Source: an uncultured Veillonella sp. (GTDB lineage: Bacteria > Bacillota > Negativicutes > Veillonellales > Veillonellaceae). Taken from it: 64,000 nt of DNA. The position numbers and the translations under genes were made by a program. Of this stretch, positions 1 to 7,447 are shown in pieces. How positions within the stretch are numbered: position 1 is the stretch's first letter; each line of letters starts with the position of its first letter. The DNA lies in NCBI GenBank assembly GCA_900550175.1, contig URQX01000002.1, forward strand, positions 1 to 64,000. The letters run 5' to 3'. Below the pieces are notes generated by a model. The model had not been told where the DNA came from and did not search any database. It was given only the letters and a program-made list of their open reading frames with translations.

Positions 1-1
1 T

Positions 2-325
2 ATCCCCTTCATGAATCAATACCACTGTAGACTGCGAATAATCTGCAAGCTCCAAAGCATTAGAAAAACCAGGATGTTCCAGATTTAGCTTATCAAGCTT
101 AGATGGCGGATTTTTAGGATTCGATTTTGCAAACTGACTATATGACTCTGCCTCTTGCTCCGCAACTTTATTAATATGCCGATAATTCTCATACGCATTA
201 GCAGGAATACTCGCATCGGCCCCAGGCACAGGTGGCTGTCCTTTTGGCACTTCGATCTGCACAGCACTTACATTCATGGTGAAAGCAGCCGCTAATGCCA
301 TCATGATTATACTTTTACGTAACAT
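2..325 (-). CDS. Secreted hypothetical protein, 3' end outside window
   Basis: The first 108 codons of a minus-strand gene are present; the rest runs off the left edge. The start ATG follows a GAGAGGG ribosome binding site. The N-terminus is a clear signal peptide (MLRKSIIMMALAAAFTMNVS). The mature part begins with a VPKGQPPVPGADASIP segment almost identical to that of the secreted protein at 4897-6123, and both later carry a (V/L)LIHEGD or LLHEGD motif. The two are therefore paralogues. Both are also preceded by a long inverted repeat. Function is unknown; export to the periplasm or surface is inferred from the signal peptide. Confidence 0.8.
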   Translation of the reverse strand, partial: MLRKSIIMMALAAAFTMNVSAVQIEVPKGQPPVPGADASIPANAYENYRHINKVAEQEAESYSQFAKSNPKNPPSKLDKLNLEHPGFSNALELADYSQSTVVLIHEGD

Positions 326-365
326 AAAACCCTCTCTTCTTTTCTTCTCTCACATTACAACAAAA

Positions 366-416
366 TAAGCACAACCTTATTAGCATAAGTATACTATGCA
401 AATAAGACTGTGCCTA
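366..416 (-). promoter_or_regulatory. Long inverted repeat upstream of the secreted gene
   Basis: An interrupted palindrome of about 50 bp has outer arms AGGCACA/TGTGCTT, then CTTATT/AATAAG, then a central GCATAGTATACTTATGC. It lies about 40-90 bp upstream of the start at 325. A TATACT hexamer in the centre could be a -10 element, so the palindrome may be an operator; alternatively it forms a 5' UTR hairpin. A similar structure precedes the paralogue at 6123. Confidence 0.5.
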
Positions 417-485
417 TTATTAATAATTTTATAATTTAGTATATATGAGTTACTTCTAATTGATATTTATAAGGTTTATCTCCAT

Positions 486-635
486 TTGACGATATATATC
501 TTTATCCCTATAATATAAGAAGATAGTCAGACGAGTAGTGACGTCAGGCTCATCTCTAAATCAGTAAAAAATTAGGAAATGGCCTTTCTGTTTACTTAGC
601 TACCATGCGGTAACGGAGGGCTATTTGCTTTTTGT
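486..635 (+). ncRNA. Type I antitoxin RNA, copy 1
   Basis: A strong promoter is visible: TTGACG at 486-491, 17 bp, TATAAT at 509-514. The transcript would start near 521 and end in a hairpin (about 577-628) followed by a T-rich tract. Its 3' part runs through the end of the toxin gene on the other strand (621-722), the convergent overlap typical of type I toxin-antitoxin pairs. The promoter and RNA recur at 3285, 4748 and 17964. The antitoxin role is inferred from this arrangement. Confidence 0.65.
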
Positions 636-722
636 AAGGCAAATAAGGGCTATTAAGGCTCCGAAAGCAATGACAATAGCCAGTACTTGTAAGAGGAGCA
701 TGATTATTTCATAATCACTCAT
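621..722 (-). CDS. Small hydrophobic type I toxin-like peptide (33 aa)
   Basis: This 33-codon ORF starts MSDYEIIMLLLQVLAIVIAF, has one membrane-spanning stretch and ends in basic residues (LTKSK). The MSDYE start and single helix resemble the putative holin-like toxin family of Firmicutes. It has a GGGAGGG ribosome binding site and its own promoter at 784-812. A convergent RNA overlaps its 3' end. A near-identical 33-aa copy lies at 18097-18198 and a remnant at 3418-3472. Toxicity by membrane insertion is inferred from the family. Confidence 0.7.
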   Translation of the reverse strand: MSDYEIIMLLLQVLAIVIAFGALIALICLTKSK

Positions 723-783
723 AGACTTATCCCTCCCTTCAAAAACGAAGAGAGGCCCAACCTCGTCTAACTATCCTAATTCT

Positions 784-812
784 ATTATAGAACGAACTAA
801 TATACGATACAA
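784..812 (-). promoter_or_regulatory. Promoter of toxin copy 1
   Basis: On the minus strand TTGTAT (807-812) is separated by 17 bp from TATAAT (784-789). The 5' end of the resulting mRNA (GATAGTTAGACGAG) nearly matches the 5' end of the antitoxin RNA (GATAGTCAGACGAG), so the two opposed transcripts begin with the same sequence. Confidence 0.65.
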
Positions 813-851
813 TAAGGAACGAATAATAGAGATATACAGATAAATGCATAG

Positions 852-882
852 AAAAAAGTCCGTTAATAACGGACTTTTTTAG
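852..882 (-). terminator. Bidirectional rho-independent terminator
   Basis: The palindrome AAGTCCGTTA/TAACGGACTT is flanked by A and T runs, so it can stop transcription in both directions. It lies just downstream of the minus-strand gene at 936-1490. Confidence 0.8.
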
Positions 883-935
883 TTCCTAAAAATATAATTC
901 CTATTTATACAAACTTGCTATAACTAGCAAAATAA

Positions 936-1490
936 TTACCATCTTTTTTCACTTTCATCGAAATGAGAGCCATATGCATAAAAATAAACATATTCCGCCA
1001 CATAGTATCGATCTGAAGTAAATTTTACATCCACAAAATGATTATCATCTTTTGAAAGTGGTCCTTTAGTAACTAACTTACCATTATAGTCAAAAACCCC
1101 TGCACCTTGAACATTAATCTTAACTCCTGAATTACGGTGTTTACGAACATGAATCAATGCCAACCAATCTTCAGATAGAATATTAGGATATAAAGCCTTT
1201 ATTTCACGCTGATAAGATAAAAAATTATAATTTTTATCATAAGCAAAAATTGCTCTTACACTAAATATTTGCCCACTCTTTTTAACTTCATAAAATTCAG
1301 ATTCTACCTCTTGTTGTCTTGACTCATTAATCTTAATATTTGCATAATTTTTGTTAACATATACAGATTTATCCTGATTACTATAAACCTTAGTATAATT
1401 ATCTTTATTCTGCAAATCTACAAATGATATAGCGGATAAATTTAACGGAACCAAAATTATAGCGAGAATTAATAGTAACACACGGAACAT
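936..1490 (-). CDS. Secreted hypothetical protein (184 aa)
   Basis: The ORF has an N-terminal signal peptide (MFRVLLLILAIILVPLNLSA) followed by a polar, tyrosine-rich domain ending in a VYFYAYGSHFDESEKRW tail. An AGGAGGTCC ribosome binding site precedes the ATG. The layout (signal peptide, ISFVDLQN start, Y-Y-x-x-G-x-x-F-D end) matches the 188-aa proteins at 3507 and 4070 (ISIQELKS start; ERVYGAQFDD and YEAYRMHFED ends), so these form one family of small exported proteins. Function is unknown. Confidence 0.75.
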   Translation of the reverse strand: MFRVLLLILAIILVPLNLSAISFVDLQNKDNYTKVYSNQDKSVYVNKNYANIKINESRQQEVESEFYEVKKSGQIFSVRAIFAYDKNYNFLSYQREIKALYPNILSEDWLALIHVRKHRNSGVKINVQGAGVFDYNGKLVTKGPLSKDDNHFVDVKFTSDRYYVAEYVYFYAYGSHFDESEKRW

Positions 1491-1736
1491 AGGACCTCCT
1501 CATTATAATAAAACCAAACTATAAGAACGTATTAATAACAATGAATAAAAATCGCTAATACTTTTAAACAAACCAAAAATGTTAATATTATACCTTTCTC
1601 CATCATTCACATAAACTCCTCTTTGTATTTTCTCCAGTTTTTATGGATAATTAAACTATACTTGATATATGCACCGCAAGTGGTAAGGGTGATTTAGTAT
1701 GTGTCTCTAACTAGTTTGTAGTTTAGGAGGTGGCAT

Positions 1737-3152
1737 ATGGACTCTTTAACAATTATATGGGTCATTGTTTGTGCCTATTTATTACTGAATTTATTGGTCG
1801 GCGTGTATTGTCATATTCGTGTAAAAGATAGTACTGACTATCTTCTCGCAGGTCGTCGTATTGGGGTTCTTATGACGGCAGGCACGTTAGCAGCTACGGA
1901 GATCGGTGGCGGGAGTACCGTTGGTGTAGCCGCGAAAGCGTATGGTTCTTGGGGTTTATCTGCAGGTTGGTACGTAGTCTCTGCAGGGATTGGGGTTATT
2001 CTCGTTGCTTTCATCGCACCACTTTTACGTCGTGCTATGGCAACAACCGTGCCGGAGATCATCGGTCGTCGCTTCGGTGGCTCTAGCCATTTAATTACAT
2101 CCATTCTGTCCATGCTAGCAACGATTACATTAGCCGGTGTGCAGATTACTGCAACAGCAACGATTATTAGCGTTCTTACCGGGCTTTCAACAGAGCTAGC
2201 TATCCTCATCTGCGGCGCGGTACTCGTAATTTACACCATATCCGGCGGCATGTGGAGCGTAACGATGACGGACGTTATCCATTTCTTCGTTCTCGTTGGT
2301 GGCTTTACCCTCGCTGTGCCGTTCGTATTGCACAATGTGGGCGGTTGGGATTCGGTAGTTACAAAACTACCACCTGAACAGCTCGGCTTTACTAAGGTTG
2401 GTTGGAAAACTATCATCGGCCTTATTATCATGTACTTCATGACCTTCTCCACAGGGCAAGAATCAGTTCAGCGGTACTTCGCCGCGAAAAACGAAAGAAC
2501 GGCTGTTCTCGGTTCTATCATCTGCGGTCTGATCATGGCTCTATTCGCCTTTGTTCCCGCCGTATTAGGCCTCGTAGCACTAGCTGAATTTCCTGGGATC
2601 GAAGCCAACAATGCGGTGGCCACGGTTGCACTTAACCTCATGCCTCCAATCATGGCAGGCTTTGTTATGGCCGCTGTCGTATCGGCGACGCTTTCATCAG
2701 GTGCAGGCGACCTATTAGGCGCTGCTACTGTATTTACCAAGGATATTGTAGAACATCATTTTGGTAAAAGCCTCACTGATTCTCAGCTCACAAGATATAG
2801 CCGTCTATGCGTGCTATTCCTCGGCATTATCGCCATCGTTATCTCTCTCGTAAGCAAAGCCATCATTCCGATGCTCGTATTTGCTTTCACCATGAGATCC
2901 GCTGGCCCATTCGCCGCATTCCTACTAGGCCTCACATGGAAAAATGCAACAGCAGGCGCTGGCATTTGGTCCATCGTCCTCGGCTCTATCGCAGGCGTGT
3001 ACTGGGAATTCGTGGGCAACCCATATGGCATTATGTCCATCATCTTTGGTTCCATCGTCAGCCTCATCGTCTTTGTGGCTGTCGTATGCATTGAAAGAGC
3101 CATGGGTAAACCACCAGCTCCACCGGCAATTCCTGATCATTTAAAAGAATAA
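1737..3152 (+). CDS. Sodium:solute symporter family transporter
   Basis: This 471-aa polytopic membrane protein has about 13 hydrophobic segments. Family signs include TDYLLAGRRIG near residue 36, ATEIGGGSTVGVAAKAYGSW near 55-75, and VPEIIGRRFG near 105. Length and motifs fit the SSS family (Na+-coupled symport of sugars, amino acids, carboxylates or vitamins), but the substrate cannot be read from the sequence. The start follows GGAGGTGGCAT. It is the only large plus-strand gene in the first 37 kb and ends at a strong terminator, so it is probably monocistronic. Confidence 0.9.
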   Translation: MDSLTIIWVIVCAYLLLNLLVGVYCHIRVKDSTDYLLAGRRIGVLMTAGTLAATEIGGGSTVGVAAKAYGSWGLSAGWYVVSAGIGVILVAFIAPLLRRAMATTVPEIIGRRFGGSSHLITSILSMLATITLAGVQITATATIISVLTGLSTELAILICGAVLVIYTISGGMWSVTMTDVIHFFVLVGGFTLAVPFVLHNVGGWDSVVTKLPPEQLGFTKVGWKTIIGLIIMYFMTFSTGQESVQRYFAAKNERTAVLGSIICGLIMALFAFVPAVLGLVALAEFPGIEANNAVATVALNLMPPIMAGFVMAAVVSATLSSGAGDLLGAATVFTKDIVEHHFGKSLTDSQLTRYSRLCVLFLGIIAIVISLVSKAIIPMLVFAFTMRSAGPFAAFLLGLTWKNATAGAGIWSIVLGSIAGVYWEFVGNPYGIMSIIFGSIVSLIVFVAVVCIERAMGKPPAPPAIPDHLKE

Positions 3153-3198
3153 TGTAAAAGAATATTCTAAAAGAACACACAAAAGTGCACATAAAAGA

Positions 3199-3240
3199 GA
3201 AAACTCCTATCAGCTAAGCCAATAGGAGTTTTCCTTATTT
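3199..3240 (+). terminator. Terminator of the symporter gene
   Basis: The hairpin AAAACTCCTAT/ATAGGAGTTTT is followed by CCTTATTTT. An almost identical hairpin recurs at 3474-3510. Confidence 0.8.
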
Positions 3241-3284
3241 TACAAGACCTCAACACATTACGTATTATACACATTCATCACAAT

Positions 3285-3430
3285 TTGACGATATATCATA
3301 ACCTTACTATAATATAAGTAGATAGTCAGACGAGTCGTAACGTCAGGCTCATCTCTGAAAACAAAGAATCTTGAGAAATGGCCTTTCAGTTATCGAATCA
3401 TCTAAGATAACGAAGGGCTATTTGTCTTTT
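3285..3430 (+). ncRNA. Type I antitoxin RNA, copy 2
   Basis: The promoter (TTGACG 3285-3290, 17 bp, TATAAT 3308-3313) and transcript closely match copy 1, including the terminal hairpin ending near 3430. The toxin opposite it has lost its 5' end, so this antitoxin is left without a partner here. Confidence 0.6.
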
Positions 3431-3472
3431 CCAAGACAAATAAGCGCTATTAATGCCCCAAAGGCAAATACA
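3418..3472 (-). pseudogene. Remnant of a type I toxin gene
   Basis: The minus strand reads VFAFGALIALICLGKDK and stops, matching the last 17 residues of the toxin at 18097-18198. The start, first half, ribosome binding site and promoter are missing. They are replaced at about 3472 by the second copy of the terminator-like hairpin, which suggests deletion by recombination. Confidence 0.65.
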
Positions 3473-3473
3473 C

Positions 3474-3510
3474 AACTCCTATCGGTCAAACCAATAGGAG
3501 TTTTTCTTAT
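3474..3510 (+). terminator. Terminator-like hairpin, second copy
   Basis: AACTCCTAT/ATAGGAGTT followed by TTTCTTATTTT is almost the same as the hairpin at 3199-3240. It abuts the 3' ends of the toxin remnant and of the gene at 3507, and could work in either direction. Confidence 0.6.
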
Positions 3511-4073
3511 TTTACAACAATATCATCGAATTGCGCTCCATATACACGTTCATACAGACGGTTTGCCAAGAGGTATCCTGCAAAACCAAAGTCTACAGGG
3601 GCCGTTGCCATTCGTCTGTCTCTTGCTTCGCTTTGTGTATCATACCGGTTCCCATCTATATGATATTCTTTGAAATCAACAACACTAGATGTGATACCTG
3701 AGTTCTTTTGTTTAAGCAGCCATAGGTCTTTATAGGATCCTAATTGATGGGACTCTAGCTTCTTGATAAGACTAGCAAAGGACTGCTTTGTATCAAAGGT
3801 ATACAGAACCTGCTTTTCCTGAATCACATCACCAGCAGGCATGAGTACATACTGTGTGAGGGCAATTTGCTTGGTTCCATTTGGTCCGTTAGAGGCCTTG
3901 ATGGAATCCTTATCTATATAGGTGCCATCACCGTTTCCGCTTTCACCAAAGCCATGAAGCATTTCAAAGCGGCTCGTATTTTGTAATTCCTGCATGGACA
4001 TGCTGTGCGCGGGCACCACACACGACAGCGCCAACGCCATTGCTATATATAGTACTTTCATCATGGGCCTCAT
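3507..4073 (-). CDS. Secreted surface-adhesin E-like protein (188 aa)
   Basis: The signal peptide (MALALSCVVPAHSMS region) is followed by SMQELQN, then GDGTYIDKDSIKASN near residues 50-65. A (W/T)YIDxDSI segment is typical of the surface-adhesin E/small exported protein group. It overlaps the upstream gene 4070-4636 by four bases (ATGA), so the two are probably translationally coupled. The two proteins share layout but are clearly diverged. Molecular function is unknown. Confidence 0.75.
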   Translation of the reverse strand: MRPMMKVLYIAMALALSCVVPAHSMSMQELQNTSRFEMLHGFGESGNGDGTYIDKDSIKASNGPNGTKQIALTQYVLMPAGDVIQEKQVLYTFDTKQSFASLIKKLESHQLGSYKDLWLLKQKNSGITSSVVDFKEYHIDGNRYDTQSEARDRRMATAPVDFGFAGYLLANRLYERVYGAQFDDIVVK

Positions 4074-4636
4074 TTCACCACCACATCTTCAAAATGCATA
4101 CGGTACGCTTCATAGAATAACGTATCTGCTATATCGTAGCGCGTCGTATTAGGAGCCATGCGCACAATAGCACGAGTCGATGCTTTCACCTGAACCGGTA
4201 GCGACTGTCCATCAAAGGAGAATTTTCCCAATGGTTCCTCTGTGCCCGTCATACCAGTTTTCGTCTGTGCCGCATCAATAACCATCGTCAACGAAGCATC
4301 CGCTTGTTTCGCGCGATATACCTGACTCGCTAACGATAAACGCGTATCATAGGACACAGTCCAGGCATCACTAAAAATGATATGTTTCCGCGGCGACTGA
4401 TACACATTGTACACAGTAGCCTTGATCTTATACATAGGCGGCACGTACTCTAGCACCTCAATAGAGCTCGTGTCTAAATACCACGTAGTATGCTCATTGG
4501 CATTGGGAACATCAGGCGTTACCTCAGCAACCACCTTAAACTGCGGTGATGACTTGAGCTCCTGTATTGAAATCGCTTGGCTAGGCATGGTGAAAGCTAG
4601 CGTCAGTGCCATCATCACTAAGAATTGTTTTAACAT
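4070..4636 (-). CDS. Secreted surface-adhesin E-like protein (188 aa)
   Basis: The signal peptide (MLKQFLVMMALTLAFTMPSQ) is followed by AISIQELKSSPQF and a TTWYLDTSSIEVLE segment near residue 50, the same layout as its neighbour 3507-4073. A GGAGAG ribosome binding site precedes the ATG. It is the first gene of a two-gene unit with a 4-bp overlap. It is probably exported; its role is unknown. Confidence 0.75.
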   Translation of the reverse strand: MLKQFLVMMALTLAFTMPSQAISIQELKSSPQFKVVAEVTPDVPNANEHTTWYLDTSSIEVLEYVPPMYKIKATVYNVYQSPRKHIIFSDAWTVSYDTRLSLASQVYRAKQADASLTMVIDAAQTKTGMTGTEEPLGKFSFDGQSLPVQVKASTRAIVRMAPNTTRYDIADTLFYEAYRMHFEDVVVK

Positions 4637-4747
4637 ACATCTCTCCTAGAACCTCATAAACTATTATGTAAACTATATTTATTATACATCATATGTAAGC
4701 TCAATTATCTACATAAATCTGCTACAATGGTACTCATTTATCACAAT

Positions 4748-4893
4748 TTGACGATATACAACTTTGTCCCTATAATATAAGAAAGATAGTCAGACGAGTC
4801 GCAACGTCAGGCTCATCTCGGAAAACATAAAATTTTGAGAAATGGCCTTTTCGTTTTATACTAATCTCCAGGTTAGTGGAAATGAAGGGCTAT
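4748..4893 (+). ncRNA. Solo type I antitoxin-like RNA, copy 3
   Basis: TTGACG (4748-4753), 17 bp and TATAAT (4771-4776) start an RNA closely matching copies 1, 2 and 4, ending in a hairpin with a TTTCTTATTTCTTT tail. No toxin ORF is present. The RNA instead runs into the 3' end of the secreted gene at 4897. It may act in trans on toxin mRNAs from the other loci or be a decayed module. Confidence 0.55.
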
Positions 4894-4896
4894 TTC

Positions 4897-6123
4897 TTAT
4901 TTCTTTAGCTTCTTTTCTATCTTGCTTCTTAACTGGTTAGCGTTTTTAAAGTCTAAATATTCCATCGTATTGCGTAACTTTAGATGATTGTATTTAGTTT
5001 TACCATCTTTATACGACAATACCATAACATAGGAGTATTCATCATCTTGTATCAAATGGAGTATACGTGATAGCTTACCAGGGTTGTATTGATCCATGAT
5101 ATAGGTAGGAACACCATTATTCAACACCATCGCAGATTGGATTGGTACATTTTGTAACAATAATTTAGAGGATCTATAAATAATATCGTTAAAAACACGT
5201 TTAGGATATGCAACCATTGGATGATCTTTTCTCTGTATAGGACCTCTTGTTACAACTAACCTCATGTCTGGTCCCTCATATACACGACCTTCTGCATGTG
5301 GCCCCTCTTTCATTTCTGATTGTAACTGCATACCCTTAGGCAAACGATAGGTTACATCCCCCCATGTAACAGCATCACTTGTACGATCTACATCATCTAT
5401 TGGCTGTAGTGATGGTATTACAAAATTAGCCATTGTACTCTCTACCTTAGTAGTAATTGGGTGATTTATATGGCCAAGCACTGCCACATAATTATGGTTT
5501 GGTTGTTTATCAAACGTAACAGCAGCCATCATTAAAGGTGTATTCTCACTAAGATATTTGTCTGTTATACTCCAATTTCCTTTAGTAATACCAGGATAAT
5601 TAAAGGCACCCTTTTGTTTAGCCGATTTATAAACTGCATCATCTACAAAGCTTTCACTAGAACTAACAAGCCCAGCAATAACACTGCTTTCAACAGCAAA
5701 AGAAGATACCTCATTTTTCTGATGATCGTCCTTATAAAAACTTCCAGTTACAACAATAGGCACTGTCATTTTAGCCCGATGGTCACCTTCGTGCAGCAAG
5801 ATAACCGTAGATTCATGAGAAGATATATCCATAGACTTATCATGTGCTTTCTTCCATCGTTCTGCCTGTTCTACACTTCTTTTATTCTCTTCTACCTGTT
5901 TATCTAGCATTTCATATATATGCTTGCGCGCTAAAATGATTGCACTCGCATTAGCATTAAGAGCTTCTCCGAAACGATAGTTCTGATATGCAGTATTCGG
6001 AATACTAGCGTCGGCCCCTGGTACAGGCGGTTGTCCTTCAGGAACAGTATATTGCGCTGCATCAATAGGCATGGTGAAAGCTACGGCCACAGCCAAGCTC
6101 AACAAAGTACTTTTTAGTTTCAT
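4897..6123 (-). CDS. Secreted hypothetical protein (408 aa)
   Basis: A signal peptide (MKLKSTLLSLAVAVAFTMPI) leads into VPEGQPPVPGADASIPNTAY, shared with the partial gene at 2-325. Later segments include a charged helix (KQVEENKRSVEQAERWKKAH) and LLHEGDHRAKMTVPIVVTGS. I chose the ATG at 6123 because GAGAGG lies 5 bp upstream; a GTG two codons earlier is less likely. A long inverted repeat precedes it. No enzymatic motif was seen. Confidence 0.8.
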   Translation of the reverse strand: MKLKSTLLSLAVAVAFTMPIDAAQYTVPEGQPPVPGADASIPNTAYQNYRFGEALNANASAIILARKHIYEMLDKQVEENKRSVEQAERWKKAHDKSMDISSHESTVILLHEGDHRAKMTVPIVVTGSFYKDDHQKNEVSSFAVESSVIAGLVSSSESFVDDAVYKSAKQKGAFNYPGITKGNWSITDKYLSENTPLMMAAVTFDKQPNHNYVAVLGHINHPITTKVESTMANFVIPSLQPIDDVDRTSDAVTWGDVTYRLPKGMQLQSEMKEGPHAEGRVYEGPDMRLVVTRGPIQRKDHPMVAYPKRVFNDIIYRSSKLLLQNVPIQSAMVLNNGVPTYIMDQYNPGKLSRILHLIQDDEYSYVMVLSYKDGKTKYNHLKLRNTMEYLDFKNANQLRSKIEKKLKK

Positions 6124-6141
6124 ATACACCTCTCAAACAAT

Positions 6142-6196
6142 AATAGGCACGTTCTCTTATTAGTATAAGTATACTATATCCTCGAGAACGTGCCTA
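6142..6196 (-). promoter_or_regulatory. Long inverted repeat upstream of the secreted gene
   Basis: The arms ATAGGCACGTTCTC and GAGAACGTGCCTAT enclose a core with TATACT and TAGTATAC. The structure lies 20-75 bp upstream of the start at 6123 and has the same design as the repeat at 366-416. It could be an operator over the -10 region or a leader hairpin. Confidence 0.5.
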
Positions 6197-6259
6197 TGTA
6201 TGGTCCAAGCGTAAAGCTTAGCTATTATATAACTTATGTGACTATTATAAATACTACAA

Positions 6260-7447
6260 TTACTGTAATTTTTTCAACGTTGCTTTAATTTCGTTAACTT
6301 CAGCTCGTAGTTCTTCGTTGTCTGCACGCAGTGATGCATTGTCCGCTTGTAGGTCTTTGATTTGTTTTGCCATTTCAAAGCGGCTTGTTTTAAGTGTTGG
6401 GTCTTGTTCGCCTACCTTGAAAGAAGCACCGATGTTAAACATGCTTTCACCACCAAGGGTAACACCAGCATGAACCATGGAGTTTTCATTTGGCTGATAA
6501 GACGCACCGATAGCGCCAGCCGTCGAGTGTTTATAATGACCCAAGCTAGTGGCAAAGGACCATTTATCGTTTGGATTATAGTCGAGATAGTGCAAGCCCG
6601 CTAATGCCGCAGAGGCAGCGCCCACCTTGGAGACTTGACGATCCGTATAGGACTTGGCATTGTTGAGCACCTTGTCCCCAATATTCACGGTATTATTTTC
6701 AAGCGTGGAAATGCGATTCGTATTGTTATCGACCTGCGTTTTCACCTCGTGCAACTGACTGCCGTTAATGACCTCCGTTGAGGTTTTAGAAACCTCGCCC
6801 TTAGACACATTTACGATTTTATTATTCCCATTATCTAGGCCTTTGTTAGTGAGAGACACCGTTTTCTCATTATCATGGTCCCCATCGGTAGTCGTGATGG
6901 TCACCCCATTATATCCATAATTCGTATTGTATTCAGTGCTGTTCTCATTATCATAGTGCACAATCTTTGTGCCATCTGTGCTAAGCTCAGACTTATCACC
7001 ACTTTGAATATTGGTCATGGTAAAAGTTTTAGGCTCCATCTGTGCCATATATTTATTATCTTTTCGATCGAGGATAGCCAAGCCATAGTCCTTCACCCAG
7101 ACAAGCTCATGCGTACCATTATACATATCAAAGTGACCAGCTCCAATATGAGCATGACGATCATCAGGATGGCCCGCATTTGCTTCTACCGTATCACTAA
7201 TAGATATACCATCAGATTCAATGCGAGTACCATGGTTAATATCCCCACCAGTACCTATAAACGTGCCCTGATATGTAGGATAATTCGTCGAAGAAATCTC
7301 ATAATTCGTAGAACCATCTGCATTCGTACTCGTATGGACCAACAAATTTTTACTATTTGTAGAAACCGTAGAATCCGCATGAACCGTTACACCATTCATA
7401 CTCAACACAGACACAACACCGGCTAGCAATAACAACTTTGTATTCAT
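6260..7447 (-). CDS. YadA-like trimeric autotransporter adhesin (395 aa)
   Basis: The order is signal peptide (to about residue 24), a head/stalk region without obvious head repeats, a neck-like INGSQLHEVKTQV near 230, a coiled coil (NTNRISTLENNTVN), and a YadA-type membrane anchor (about 275-345) with DYNPNDKWSFATSLGHYK. The anchor is followed by about 48 residues of heptad-like coiled coil (KQIKDLQADNASLRADNEEL). Classical YadA anchors end at the last barrel strand, so this tail is unusual. The start overlaps the stop of 7447-9216 (TAATG), so the genes are coupled. It should sit in the outer membrane as a trimer. Confidence 0.85.
   Translation of the reverse strand: MNTKLLLLAGVVSVLSMNGVTVHADSTVSTNSKNLLVHTSTNADGSTNYEISSTNYPTYQGTFIGTGGDINHGTRIESDGISISDTVEANAGHPDDRHAHIGAGHFDMYNGTHELVWVKDYGLAILDRKDNKYMAQMEPKTFTMTNIQSGDKSELSTDGTKIVHYDNENSTEYNTNYGYNGVTITTTDGDHDNEKTVSLTNKGLDNGNNKIVNVSKGEVSKTSTEVINGSQLHEVKTQVDNNTNRISTLENNTVNIGDKVLNNAKSYTDRQVSKVGAASAALAGLHYLDYNPNDKWSFATSLGHYKHSTAGAIGASYQPNENSMVHAGVTLGGESMFNIGASFKVGEQDPTLKTSRFEMAKQIKDLQADNASLRADNEELRAEVNEIKATLKKLQ

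Noticed and set aside
1838..3144. Several ORFs of 60-120 codons over the symporter gene
   Set aside because: They are shadows of a well-supported membrane transporter frame, without own start signals.
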